From: a virus
Virus record (IMG/VR): IMGVR_UViG_3300021469_000007
Span: 1 to 24,909 of that record
Length of the DNA: 24,909 nt
Reading direction: 5' to 3' (one strand)
A program made the translations under genes and the position numbers. Positions 1 through 7,291 of the stretch are shown here, piece after piece (within the stretch, counting starts at the first letter, position 1; every line of letters starts with the position of its first letter). The notes under the pieces were generated by a model. That model saw only the letters and a list, made by a program, of their open reading frames with translations. It made no database searches and had not been told where the DNA came from.

Positions 1-1629
1 ATTTAACGGTATAACAGCTTCGGGGCCTTGTTCTCCAAGTAAAGCTATTGTTGGCTTTGTAACTATTCCTCCTTGTTGTAGGCCGATTATTTCTTCTTCA
101 CTTGTCATGGTAGTAATTGTGGCTTCACTTTTTCCTCCACCTGTAAACCATGATCCTAATCCGCTTATTGCTTTTTGAACTGTGTTTATTGCCCCAGCTA
201 TTGCGTCAAGTATTCCTTTTATAAAGTCAAGTGCAGGTTTAACAGTATTCCAAATAATATTTCCAAGATTTTGAAGCCAAGTTATAAATAATTGAATACC
301 GGCAACTATTTTATCAAAATTAGCTACAATAGCAAGAAGGGGACTAATTAAAATTTGTATTACTGGATGTAGATTTTTAAACCAATTCCATGCTTGTTGA
401 ATCCATCCGACAAGTGTTTTTATTCCCGGTATAAAATATTTGGTTAGAAAATTAGCTATTTCAGTTATTACGGGAGCCAAAGCTTGACCAATCTCTAAAT
501 ATAAGTCTTGAACAGCGGCGTTCATTTTCTTCATTACTCCACTTGTAGTTGAAAGTTGTTTTTCCGTTACTTTACTTGCTGTTCCAGTTTTAGCGACTTT
601 TTCACTTAACTGTTCTAATACTTGACTTGCTGTTGTTCCTTCTTTATGCATTGCTTCAAGTCCCATTCGACTTAGACCTAATTCTTTAGCAAGTCTTACA
701 GATTCTTCTTGTGTTACTCCACTTGCTTCACCTAGATTCATTAATGCTAAGGCTGCCCTCATACTTTGACTACCGAAAATTTCAGTTAAATAAGCGTCTC
801 TTTCAGCTTGAGAGCCAAATGTAGCTAAATGGTCACTTAGATTTTGTATAATTTCAGTTAAACTTAACATTTTTCCGCTTTCATCATAGATTGAAAAGCC
901 TAGTTTATCGCTTTTCTCTATTAAGTCTTTGAACATACTAGCTAGATATCGACCGGCTTTTTCAGCGGCTATTCCCTGATTGTTTAAGGCTACTAGGGCC
1001 GCTAATGTTTCTTCTAGACTTATACCCATACTTGCCGCTTGACCACCCACATAGGATAATGCGAGAGCAAAGTCGGCGGCAGTGTCTATTCCTGCGGCTG
1101 AGGCGTTAACTAACATATCGGTTACTTTACTTGCTTCTTCGGCTGTGAATTTAAATTGTGACATTACTCCTACAAGTAAATCAGCCGCTTGACCGGCGTT
1201 AATATTTTCTATTGTTGAGAGTTGTAAAGTTGCGTTTAAAGCTTGTATTGCTTGTTCTCCCTCTAAACCGGCTTTAACTAAACTTTCTAAAGCTTGTGCC
1301 GCCTGATTAGCACCAACACCAAATTGTAGTCCAGCGTCTTTAGATGCTTTTATTAGTTCATCACTTAGTCTTTCAAATTCATCTCCAGTTACACCGCTTA
1401 GTGCAACTGTTCTTGTAATTGTTTCTTCAAAATCGGCGAAATACTTTATACTATCTTCAATGGCTCCCTTTAATGCTCCTAACGCATCATAAGCAAGCAT
1501 TCCACTTAGAACACCAGCAGCCATCCCGGCAATGTTTTTTAAACCACTAAGACTACTGTTTATACGGTTTACTGTTCCACTAACTTGATCCTCTCCAATA
1601 AATTTGAATATAACAGTTCTTTCAGACAT
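1..1629 (-). CDS. Tail tape measure protein (TP901-like), 3' end cut by window edge
   Basis: The reading frame is open from ATG at 1629 to base 1 with no stop, giving 543 residues of a longer protein. The N-terminal two thirds match the TP901-type tape measure core: small-residue-rich helices with phrases such as NAGQAADLLVG, FGSQSMRAALALMNLG and TSGVMKKMNAAVQDLYLEIG. A hydrophobic helical stretch follows at about 380-500. The last visible residues (LLGEQGPEAVIPL) match a motif common in tape measure proteins. It sets tail length and occupies the tail tube lumen. SD GGTGAT sits 4 nt before the ATG. It follows the gp10-like gene, within the usual tail order. Family call is firm; full length is unknown. 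Confidence 0.93.
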   Translation of the reverse strand, partial: MSERTVIFKFIGEDQVSGTVNRINSSLSGLKNIAGMAAGVLSGMLAYDALGALKGAIEDSIKYFADFEETITRTVALSGVTGDEFERLSDELIKASKDAGLQFGVGANQAAQALESLVKAGLEGEQAIQALNATLQLSTIENINAGQAADLLVGVMSQFKFTAEEASKVTDMLVNASAAGIDTAADFALALSYVGGQAASMGISLEETLAALVALNNQGIAAEKAGRYLASMFKDLIEKSDKLGFSIYDESGKMLSLTEIIQNLSDHLATFGSQAERDAYLTEIFGSQSMRAALALMNLGEASGVTQEESVRLAKELGLSRMGLEAMHKEGTTASQVLEQLSEKVAKTGTASKVTEKQLSTTSGVMKKMNAAVQDLYLEIGQALAPVITEIANFLTKYFIPGIKTLVGWIQQAWNWFKNLHPVIQILISPLLAIVANFDKIVAGIQLFITWLQNLGNIIWNTVKPALDFIKGILDAIAGAINTVQKAISGLGSWFTGGGKSEATITTMTSEEEIIGLQQGGIVTKPTIALLGEQGPEAVIPLN

Positions 1630-1634
1630 TTATA

Positions 1635-1976
1635 TCACCTTAAAGCTTTAATAATACGTTCAATAAACTTTTTAGGAAAATATTTCATAATTGCCGGTCT
1701 CAAATAGGGTTTCGGAGACATTCGGGAAGTTCCATATTCAACATAAATTGCATAGGGAGCTGATGCTCCAACTTCTAAAGTTAATTTTCCAGTTTTCTTA
1801 TGATATATTGATGAGCGAAGAAATCCTGTTCTTACGGGAACTATTCTTTTAGCTTCTTTTTCAATGTCTTGCCCGAGTTTTTCAAGTTCACTTGGAACTA
1901 TTTTTTCCATTAAATTTTTTATTTTCTTTAACTCGTCTTCTACATCTTTAGAGTCTATTTTTATTGACATTGACAT
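1635..1976 (-). CDS. HK97 gp10-like tail/head-tail completion protein
   Basis: A 113-residue protein starting at ATG 1976. It shows the HK97-gp10 pattern: an N-terminal helical region, then VPVRTGFLRSSI, a beta-rich middle with YAIYVEYGTSRMSPKPYLRPA, and a basic C-terminus. In the family this protein acts at the head-tail joint or tail completion. An upstream GTG/ATG extension to 1997 is possible, but it would add overlap with the frameshifted chaperone frame; GAGG lies 9 nt before ATG 1976, and ATG 1970 is an alternative. Its place between the chaperone and the tape measure is unusual, because gp10 homologues normally precede the tail terminator gene. Confidence 0.85.
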   Translation of the reverse strand: MSMSIKIDSKDVEDELKKIKNLMEKIVPSELEKLGQDIEKEAKRIVPVRTGFLRSSIYHKKTGKLTLEVGASAPYAIYVEYGTSRMSPKPYLRPAIMKYFPKKFIERIIKALR

Positions 1977-2184
1977 TTTTCCAAGCCTCACGTTCACGTT
2001 TTAAATCCTCATTAATAAGTAAGAGTAAAGCTTGAATTTCAACATCAGTTATATTATCCACTTCTAAAGGTGAAATTCCATAGAAACGAGCTATAAGATG
2101 TTTCACTATTATATGTTGGGTGAAAGTGTCGTATTCTTCTAGGTGTCCTGTTCGGTAGGCTTCAAGTAAAGATGTTACTTGAAG
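1948..2184 (-). CDS. Tail assembly chaperone, gpT-like extension read by -1 frameshift
   Basis: This 78-codon frame (CTT CAA GTA ACA ... CTC TAA) lies in the -1 frame relative to the upstream chaperone gene and ends at 1948. It contains no ATG and has a stop a short way upstream of the slip site, so it has no obvious way to start alone. Its peptide (ending LEVDNITDVEIQALLLLINE followed by DLKREREAWK) resembles the C-terminal T part of lambda-like gpGT. With the slip at 2184-2190 the fusion protein would be about 169 residues: 91 from the G part and 78 from the T part. Such fusions load onto the tape measure during tail assembly. It overlaps the start of the gp10-like gene by about 29 nt. Confidence 0.85.
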   Translation of the reverse strand, partial: LQVTSLLEAYRTGHLEEYDTFTQHIIVKHLIARFYGISPLEVDNITDVEIQALLLLINEDLKREREAWKNVNVNKNRL

Positions 2185-2190
2185 AAAGGG
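2160..2190 (-). promoter_or_regulatory. Programmed -1 ribosomal frameshift element
   Basis: On the minus strand the heptamer C CCT TTC (2190-2184) has the X XXY YYZ form in the zero frame of the chaperone gene, 6 nt before that gene's TAA stop. It is followed at once by a perfect 10-bp inverted repeat, CTTCAAGTAA and TTACTTGAAG (2184-2175 and 2169-2160), with a 5-nt loop. The stem begins at the last base of the heptamer, closer than the usual 5-9 nt spacer. The stop codon lies in the stem. Slippery heptamer, hairpin and open -1 frame all agree. Confidence 0.85.
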
Positions 2191-2456
2191 AGTGTATTGA
2201 ATTCCATGATTTTATTGAAAATATATTCTGCAATTGCTCCATCCATATTTTCTATTTCTTCAAGTGACATTTCAGGTTCTTTTATACCGAAGCGTAAAGC
2301 ATTTAACATTAACTCGTAAACATCCATTGTTTTTATTCGGCCTGTTCTAGGATCAACCTTTGCAGCGGCACGATAGATTAATCCTTTTTCTTTAAAGGTG
2401 AAACGTTTAATGGTGAAAGTTTTTTCTCCTATTTTAATTTGTTTTTCAGTTTCCAA
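2175..2456 (-). CDS. Tail assembly chaperone, gpG-like short form
   Basis: A 93-residue protein from TTG at 2456; AGGTGA sits 5 nt upstream. The in-frame GTG at 2465 is part of that SD and is rejected as start. It lies directly after the tail tube gene and before the tape measure, which is where tail assembly chaperones sit. The short form stops at 2175; a fraction of ribosomes should slip to -1 and make the longer G-T form. The protein binds the tape measure and recruits tube subunits and is not expected in the virion. Identity rests on context, length and the frameshift more than on sequence motifs. Confidence 0.83.
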   Translation of the reverse strand: METEKQIKIGEKTFTIKRFTFKEKGLIYRAAAKVDPRTGRIKTMDVYELMLNALRFGIKEPEMSLEEIENMDGAIAEYIFNKIMEFNTLPFFK

Positions 2457-2467
2457 GTTTATCACCT

Positions 2468-3289
2468 TTACGCTAGTGTTATTGATTTAGCTGTGAATGG
2501 TAGTCTCATGGCTATTAAGTCAGTTGGACGTGCTGGAATTCGATATTCACCCCATTTACAACCGGTTATTTCAACATAGTTTGTCGAACTTAACTTAAAC
2601 TTTAATGTAAAGTCACTGTCATTAGTTATTTCAGTTAATTCATCGAAGTCTTCGAAGGTTGCTGTTATTAGACCTGTTATGTCACGATGTTTTTCAATTA
2701 TTGTTTTTGGTGTTTCAGCCCAGTCAGGTATTCTTTCAAGATTATTTCTAACCCGGACTTCGAAGCTTAACGCCTTTGCCAATGCATTACCACCTTTTTC
2801 AACAGCGTTACTTGGTGGAACTAATGGATCAGATTCAGGGTCTGAAGTTTGTGTGGCGTTGGTTGGAGCTGTTTCACTATGTGTTTTTCCAAACCATGAT
2901 ATTTCAGCGTCAATTGAATATCCCGGTCTTCCTCTAATTAGAAGCTCATTAGCTTTACATCCGGGTATAATGAGTTCTTTTGATGTTTTAGTGAATGTTA
3001 GCCACCATGTGACACTTTTAGTTATATTTGTGATTGCGTATTGCATTACAGTTGTCTGTGTAGGCTTTAAAACTGTTCTTAAATCAACAAGCTCTCTTAT
3101 CTTTCTTATTCTTGCAACATCTCTTGAGCCGGCGAGATATCGTATTAGTTCACGTTCAGGAATAACTGCTGCCTCTATTTCTACAATGTCACCCCAATCA
3201 TAGGTTACGTTGTCAGGCGCTGTTCCCCATTCTGTTTCCTCTTTGTATCCGGCCTTAATGGCCCATCCTCTTTCAATAACTATACTCAT
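2468..3289 (-). CDS. Major tail (tube) protein
   Basis: A 273-residue, beta-rich protein from ATG 3289 with SD GAGGAGTGA. It has the look of a siphovirus tail tube subunit: an N-terminal phrase with GYKEETEWGTAP, several strand-forming segments, a long loop rich in Thr, Ser, Asp and Pro (residues about 135-160), and a C-terminus ending in LPFTAKSITLA. It sits between the tail terminator region and the chaperone gene, as expected. The subunit would polymerise around the tape measure to make the tail tube. The loop may be an exposed surface insertion. No catalytic motifs are seen. Confidence 0.75.
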   Translation of the reverse strand: MSIVIERGWAIKAGYKEETEWGTAPDNVTYDWGDIVEIEAAVIPERELIRYLAGSRDVARIRKIRELVDLRTVLKPTQTTVMQYAITNITKSVTWWLTFTKTSKELIIPGCKANELLIRGRPGYSIDAEISWFGKTHSETAPTNATQTSDPESDPLVPPSNAVEKGGNALAKALSFEVRVRNNLERIPDWAETPKTIIEKHRDITGLITATFEDFDELTEITNDSDFTLKFKLSSTNYVEITGCKWGEYRIPARPTDLIAMRLPFTAKSITLA

Positions 3290-3327
3290 TCTTATTCACT
3301 CCTCTTTTTCGGCTTTCCCACCACGTT

Positions 3328-3540
3328 TTAGTGGTTGGGGCCGTCAACAAGATTAAGTAATTCTTTAATGTCACGTTCAGCTTCCATATATGCGTCTATA
3401 ATCACGTTTACTAAAGCTCTTAACTCATTATCATGTAATTTATATAGTAAACTATAAAGTAAATTTAAAACTATATGTAAATTTGAAGTTTTAAAGATTA
3501 ATGATGCAATTTCACGTTTAACTTTAATTTTATCAATCAT
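3328..3540 (-). CDS. Small helical protein in tail module, function unknown
   Basis: A 70-residue, mainly helical acidic/basic protein (MIDKIKVKREIASLIFKTSN...) with ATG at 3540 and GGTGA 7 nt upstream. The SD overlaps the end of the tail-terminator-like gene, so the two are probably translationally coupled. Leu-rich middle (LHIVLNLLYSLLYKLHDNEL) could form a helical hairpin or dimer but is not clearly a membrane segment because charged residues flank it. I do not recognise a family. Its place between tail terminator and tail tube genes makes a small tail or head-tail assembly role plausible. Confidence 0.6.
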   Translation of the reverse strand: MIDKIKVKREIASLIFKTSNLHIVLNLLYSLLYKLHDNELRALVNVIIDAYMEAERDIKELLNLVDGPNH

Positions 3541-3542
3541 AA

Positions 3543-3932
3543 CTATGTCACCGCCACAACAACTTCGAAATCTAAAACTTTACGGTAAAAACCTTTTTCA
3601 ACCCGTTCAACTAGGTCACGGGCTCCGGTAATTCTCATAAGATAACCATAATCATCAACATTGTCTTTCATAACAGTTAATATATTGTCGGCGTATTCAT
3701 CTCGTTTATCTGGTGTTCTCGCCCAGATATCTATTGTTAATCCTATTACTAGAAATCTTCTTTTTGAGCCGAAGTATTCTAGGTAATCAACTGTTGAATA
3801 AATGTAGAGTATGGCGCAGGGAAGTTTATATCTTTCACCGGGCCAGTAATCATAAACTGTTAAATCTGAAACCTTGTTTGAGAGTAATGTTTTTACATCT
3901 GAAATTAACTTTGAAAATGGAGTTGTAGTCAA
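3543..3932 (-). CDS. Probable tail terminator / tail completion protein
   Basis: A 129-residue protein, start TTG 3932 with GGTGAT 6 nt upstream. The layout matches tail terminators of the gpU/gp17 type: an N-terminal helix (FSKLISDVKTLLSNKV), a strand with YKLPCAILYIYS, a central strand pair around RFLVIGLTIDIWARTPDKRDEYADNIL, and a final strand with FYRKVLDFEVVVAVT. Such proteins cap the end of the growing tail tube and join it to the head. It is packed tightly between the connector and tail tube genes. The assignment rests on pattern and gene order. Confidence 0.6.
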   Translation of the reverse strand: MTTTPFSKLISDVKTLLSNKVSDLTVYDYWPGERYKLPCAILYIYSTVDYLEYFGSKRRFLVIGLTIDIWARTPDKRDEYADNILTVMKDNVDDYGYLMRITGARDLVERVEKGFYRKVLDFEVVVAVT

Positions 3933-3933
3933 T

Positions 3934-4467
3934 TTAAATCACCGTTAATGTTTCGTCTTTTAAATGTTGAATTGTCTTTTCAAATAGATTGTAATACATT
4001 AAAGCTTTCTTTTCTCCACCGGTTAAATGCATTAATGTTAATGATATAGCTAAATATGTTGCCGCTGTGTTGGCTATTTCAAACTCATGGTCACTATCAG
4101 TGAAGCCGTAAGTGTATGTTACTTCAATTATTTTTTCTCCTTCATCAACAGTTGAAGCGAATTTAATCATTCCCTCAGATTTATAAACATAAAAATCAAT
4201 GTCCTCCGTCTGTGCGGTTCCATCAATCTTCAAAGAAGTAACACTTTGTATAGGCCGATGTTTAGTAAATATTTTATCTACTCCACCATTAAAAAATTCA
4301 GTTGCACTAGGTAAAGTTTCACCGGCTGAAACATTAATGAATTTGAATTGTGTTAAAGCTTCAATTGTGTTTTCAGCTTCATTTATAATGTATTGTAATG
4401 TCGCATCATCAATATCATTTTCTGTTAAATTACCTATTTTTCTTACACGCTCTATACTTAACAACAA
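3934..4467 (-). CDS. Head-tail connector protein (gp6/gp15-like)
   Basis: A 177-residue protein starting at TTG 4467; GAGGTG lies 6 nt upstream. The N-terminus is helical (DIDDATLQYIINEAENTIEALTQ), as in HK97 gp6 and SPP1 gp15 connectors, which dock under the portal. A beta-rich middle follows (FFNGGVDKIFTKHRPIQSV, then FYVYKSEGMIKFAS and IIEVTYTYGF), and then C-terminal helices containing NTAATYLAISLTLMHLTGG. The strand phrase 'RPIQSVTSLKIDG' and 'VTYTYGF' are typical of these adaptors. Position after the capsid and before the tail terminator agrees. The central domain makes it longer than minimal gp6 (about 110 residues). Confidence 0.72.
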   Translation of the reverse strand: MLLSIERVRKIGNLTENDIDDATLQYIINEAENTIEALTQFKFINVSAGETLPSATEFFNGGVDKIFTKHRPIQSVTSLKIDGTAQTEDIDFYVYKSEGMIKFASTVDEGEKIIEVTYTYGFTDSDHEFEIANTAATYLAISLTLMHLTGGEKKALMYYNLFEKTIQHLKDETLTVI

Positions 4468-4483
4468 TTTTTACACCTCAAAC

Positions 4484-4807
4484 TTAAATTTCAACAACCG
4501 TTATGGGAAACGGAATACATGAAAGTCTTACACCTGTCTTAGTACATTCAAGAATTCCCCAATACTTGCCTTCTTTGTCAAAATCAGTTGTTTTAATAGT
4601 GTAACTTACAACTCCATTTACAGCGTCTTTTATCATGCATGATCCACCCCAATCTGTTACTTCGGTTTTACGGTCAAAATGAAATATTTTAAGGGTAACT
4701 GTATAACCTGTTAAGTCAATTACGTTTCCCGTTGCTTCATCATAACATGTCATCTCCCATTCTACACCGTAATCGCCTTTACGGATTTCAAAACCTTCTA
4801 TCTTCAC
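4484..4807 (-). CDS. BppU N-terminal-like beta-sandwich structural protein
   Basis: A 107-residue protein with GTG start at 4807 (GGGTGA 6 nt upstream), overlapping the stop of the fibre gene. It shows the pattern of the N-terminal domain of phage baseplate upper proteins: KGDYGVEWEMTCYDEATGN, then IDLTGYTVTLKIFHF, then VNGVVSYTIKTTDFDKEGKY. This is an Ig-like sandwich used in baseplates and as a docking module. Here it is a single domain next to the large fibre-like protein, so an adaptor that anchors that fibre to the virion is a reasonable inference. Confidence 0.65.
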   Translation of the reverse strand: MKIEGFEIRKGDYGVEWEMTCYDEATGNVIDLTGYTVTLKIFHFDRKTEVTDWGGSCMIKDAVNGVVSYTIKTTDFDKEGKYWGILECTKTGVRLSCIPFPITVVEI

Positions 4808-6654
4808 TTCTTTTCACCCTTAAACCAAATTTTACTTTTAAGCTTTCTAAACCAAGCCTTAATTTTTAAACTTCTAAACCATAAACTTGTAGTTTTACTT
4901 CTAAACCATATGGCTCCTTTAATTATTCTCTCAACAACAACGGTTATTACATCAATAGTTGTGGATAAATTGATGGTGTCTTTAATTTTAAGTAATTTAT
5001 CCACAATTATTGACGTAATAACATTAACAGCATCAGTAACAATTAATTTTTTATCAACAGTTAATTCATCTAAAATTGAAACATTATCAGTTAACATTAA
5101 AATTTTATCAATCAAAACATCACTTACACTACTAATATAATCAGAAACAATAAAATTTTTATCACGATAAATATCATCAACAACATTAATATTATCAGAT
5201 ATGGCAAACTGTTTATTAACAATAATTTCATCACTTACTCCAATCACATCACTAATAACATGTATTATTTCCGTTATTACAGTTACAGTTTCAAGTGATG
5301 AAACTTCATCAGAAATAACAATAATTTTATTCCTATAAACTTGGTCACTAACATTAATATTTTCATGAATTGAAAAAACCTTATTACGATAAACATTATC
5401 CGTTAATGAAAGTGTTTCAGTTAAAAGAAAATTTTTATGACTTAACAATGTTTCAGTTGAAGAAACATTATCCTGAATTGAAAGATTTTTATGTGACAAT
5501 GCAACGTCATTTAAACTTACACTATCCGTAACAGTTACAACAGTTGCACCAGATGTATAGGTACAATAAATAGATATCTTTCGACTGTCTGCATATTTAC
5601 TTCCATCAAATGGATCTGGATAACCATTAGAATAAACTTGATATTTATACCAGTGTTCTACACCAGTATCATAGTAAATATAGAGATAACCAGCGAAACT
5701 ATTAGAGTGAGCACATAAAGCATAATCTCCACTTGTTAAACTTGGTGGTGTTGTGAAATTAAAAGTTTTCCAACCTTCAAAGGAAGTAACAGTTAATTCC
5801 TCAGTTACACCTATTAAAGTATTATCACTTTTATATATTCCACATTTAACTTTAGGATGAAAACCACCAGTTTCCTTTAGATATATTGTTATTGATTGAG
5901 CTTCTCCATTTTCAGGTAAATTGTAAAGAGAACCTCGTATTCTATCCTTTATACCACCTGTATCAGTTGAAGAAGTGGCACCTATTTGTTCATATCCAAA
6001 AGTTGGATCAACAGTAATTGGGTAAACCGCTGTCTCTAAAAAAGTTCTGGGAATTTTTATTATAAGTTGATTATTCAATATCTCTATATCAGCCCATGCT
6101 TCTTTTCCTATAGCATCGATTAATTTTGGTCTATAAATATGAAAAGCTTTTCCTGTTTTATATTTTTCAGCTCTTTCCTTTGAAGAGTGATAGTTACTTA
6201 TATTTTTATAATAGACAGCGTATGATCCTACAACTTCAGGTGGACGTATTTCAACTATTTCACCTTTTTCATTTAAAATATATGTTGGATGTTCAGGATG
6301 TAATGGTGGTTGATAATAGAAAACTAAGTTTTTTGTTTCTATATTAAGAATAATTTTTTCCAATGGTTCATAAAGTATTATTTCAACTTCTAGTCCACCT
6401 AAATCACATAAAGTATATGGAAAGTCATGTTCAAGTATTTTGTGAGTTTTAATTTTTTTGTTTAACTTGTAAATTTGAAATTCATGTTTATGTTCAGTTG
6501 ATTTACATATAAGTTTGTTTTCTTTTAATGTCCATGTGTTAGGGTTAGGTAACTTTAATGTTAATTTACATTCTCCTCGCCATCGACATAAATGTATTCT
6601 TGAGTTCACTTTATCTACATCTATATAGTCATCAGTTGTCATGTTGAAACGCAA
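4804..6654 (-). CDS. Fibre-like virion surface protein with 18-residue repeats and basic Trp tail
   Basis: About 616 residues from TTG 6654 (GGTG 6 nt upstream); GTG 6663 is the alternative start. Residues 1-220 form a beta-rich region ending in YPITVDPTFGYE, a phrase common in phage structural proteins. About 225-370 looks like a jelly-roll, carbohydrate-binding-like domain. About 376-577 is a run of roughly eleven 18-residue repeats with the pattern [ST]D-x-[IV]-x-h-x-[DE]-x-[hydrophobic]-x3-K, likely a fibrous beta structure. The end (585-614) has four WF[RK] units in a strongly basic tail. Host binding or head decoration is inferred. Gene position between capsid and connector genes suggests a head fibre rather than a tail-tip fibre. 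Confidence 0.7.
   Translation of the reverse strand: MRFNMTTDDYIDVDKVNSRIHLCRWRGECKLTLKLPNPNTWTLKENKLICKSTEHKHEFQIYKLNKKIKTHKILEHDFPYTLCDLGGLEVEIILYEPLEKIILNIETKNLVFYYQPPLHPEHPTYILNEKGEIVEIRPPEVVGSYAVYYKNISNYHSSKERAEKYKTGKAFHIYRPKLIDAIGKEAWADIEILNNQLIIKIPRTFLETAVYPITVDPTFGYEQIGATSSTDTGGIKDRIRGSLYNLPENGEAQSITIYLKETGGFHPKVKCGIYKSDNTLIGVTEELTVTSFEGWKTFNFTTPPSLTSGDYALCAHSNSFAGYLYIYYDTGVEHWYKYQVYSNGYPDPFDGSKYADSRKISIYCTYTSGATVVTVTDSVSLNDVALSHKNLSIQDNVSSTETLLSHKNFLLTETLSLTDNVYRNKVFSIHENINVSDQVYRNKIIVISDEVSSLETVTVITEIIHVISDVIGVSDEIIVNKQFAISDNINVVDDIYRDKNFIVSDYISSVSDVLIDKILMLTDNVSILDELTVDKKLIVTDAVNVITSIIVDKLLKIKDTINLSTTIDVITVVVERIIKGAIWFRSKTTSLWFRSLKIKAWFRKLKSKIWFKGEKK
4933..5538 (-). repeat. Coding repeat region, about 11 units of 18 codons
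   Basis: This DNA encodes the degenerate repeats of the fibre-like protein. Good examples are SDNINVVDDIYRDKNFIV, TDNVSILDELTVDKKLIV and SDEIIVNKQFAI-type units. Spacing is near 54 nt, with some units one or two codons shorter or longer. On the plus strand it shows as recurrent 'atc-act/aac-att' tracts. Variation in copy number between relatives would be expected. Confidence 0.7.
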
Positions 6655-6672
6655 TTTAGACACCAGTTAATT

Positions 6673-7212
6673 TTAACTGAATGTTATTTTCAGTTCAACT
6701 GTCCATGTTTCACCTGAGCTTTTAGTTCCCTTATCAACCACTTTTCTATTCAGATTTTTACCTGAGTCATCAGAAGCGTTTACAACTGTGAATTCCTGCC
6801 AGCTAAAGTTAGCTTCGGTGCCTCCGAATGATGCTCTCCAAATGGCTGTTTGATTACTTCTCTGTGGGTAACCTGCGTCCATTGTGGCCCAAGCTTTATT
6901 TGTGCCTTGTAAACCTGTTTGTGAAGCGTCTTCGGCTGTCGTGCCGTCGCCGACACCTATTCTTGCGTTTGCGTTGTCCCATTTATTTGAAGTTGTATCT
7001 ATACCTGTGATTATGTCGATTAGTAATTGTAGGCCTTCATTTAAAGCTATATTTCCTTTGACTACTTCTTGGCCAATGAATCTTTCAGGCCATTTAATTA
7101 CAGCTTCGGTTATTTTTCCACCTTTCTTTAGGAAGTCAACTATAATTCCGTCAGGATCTTTAAACTTTGTTATTTTCCATATAGATTTTAATTTCACACT
7201 ATCTTTTAACAT
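6673..7212 (-). CDS. Probable capsid decoration or structural protein
   Basis: A 179-residue protein from ATG 7212, chosen because AGGAGG lies 7 nt upstream; a longer frame to 7251 lacks an SD. The N-terminal part is helical and basic. The C-terminal two thirds carry a pattern seen in many phage virion proteins: NEGLQLLIDIITG, then ARIGVGDGTTAEDASQTGLQG, an Arg-containing strand with WRASFGGTEANFSWQEFTVVNASD, and a terminal strand VELKITFS. It directly follows the major capsid gene, so a head decoration or head fibre subunit is most likely, but some tail proteins share the same pattern. Confidence 0.62.
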   Translation of the reverse strand: MLKDSVKLKSIWKITKFKDPDGIIVDFLKKGGKITEAVIKWPERFIGQEVVKGNIALNEGLQLLIDIITGIDTTSNKWDNANARIGVGDGTTAEDASQTGLQGTNKAWATMDAGYPQRSNQTAIWRASFGGTEANFSWQEFTVVNASDDSGKNLNRKVVDKGTKSSGETWTVELKITFS

Positions 7213-7291
7213 TATTTTTCCTCCTAAATATAATAAAGCCTCGGGCGCCAATAAACCGAGGGGAATTTAAAGTTAATTTAGAAGTTTAATC

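Noticed and set aside
2679-3203. Plus-strand open frame of 174 codons opposite the tail tube gene
   Set aside because: No SD, composition like a mirror of the coding strand, and it lies wholly inside a well-supported minus gene.
3303-3345. Hairpin-like CCAC/GTGG near the start of the tail tube gene
   Set aside because: Only 4 solid pairs and no T run; not enough for a terminator or regulator.
6884-7270. Plus-strand frame of 128 codons opposite the decoration gene
   Set aside because: No promoter or SD and fully overlapped by a structural gene with a strong AGGAGG start.
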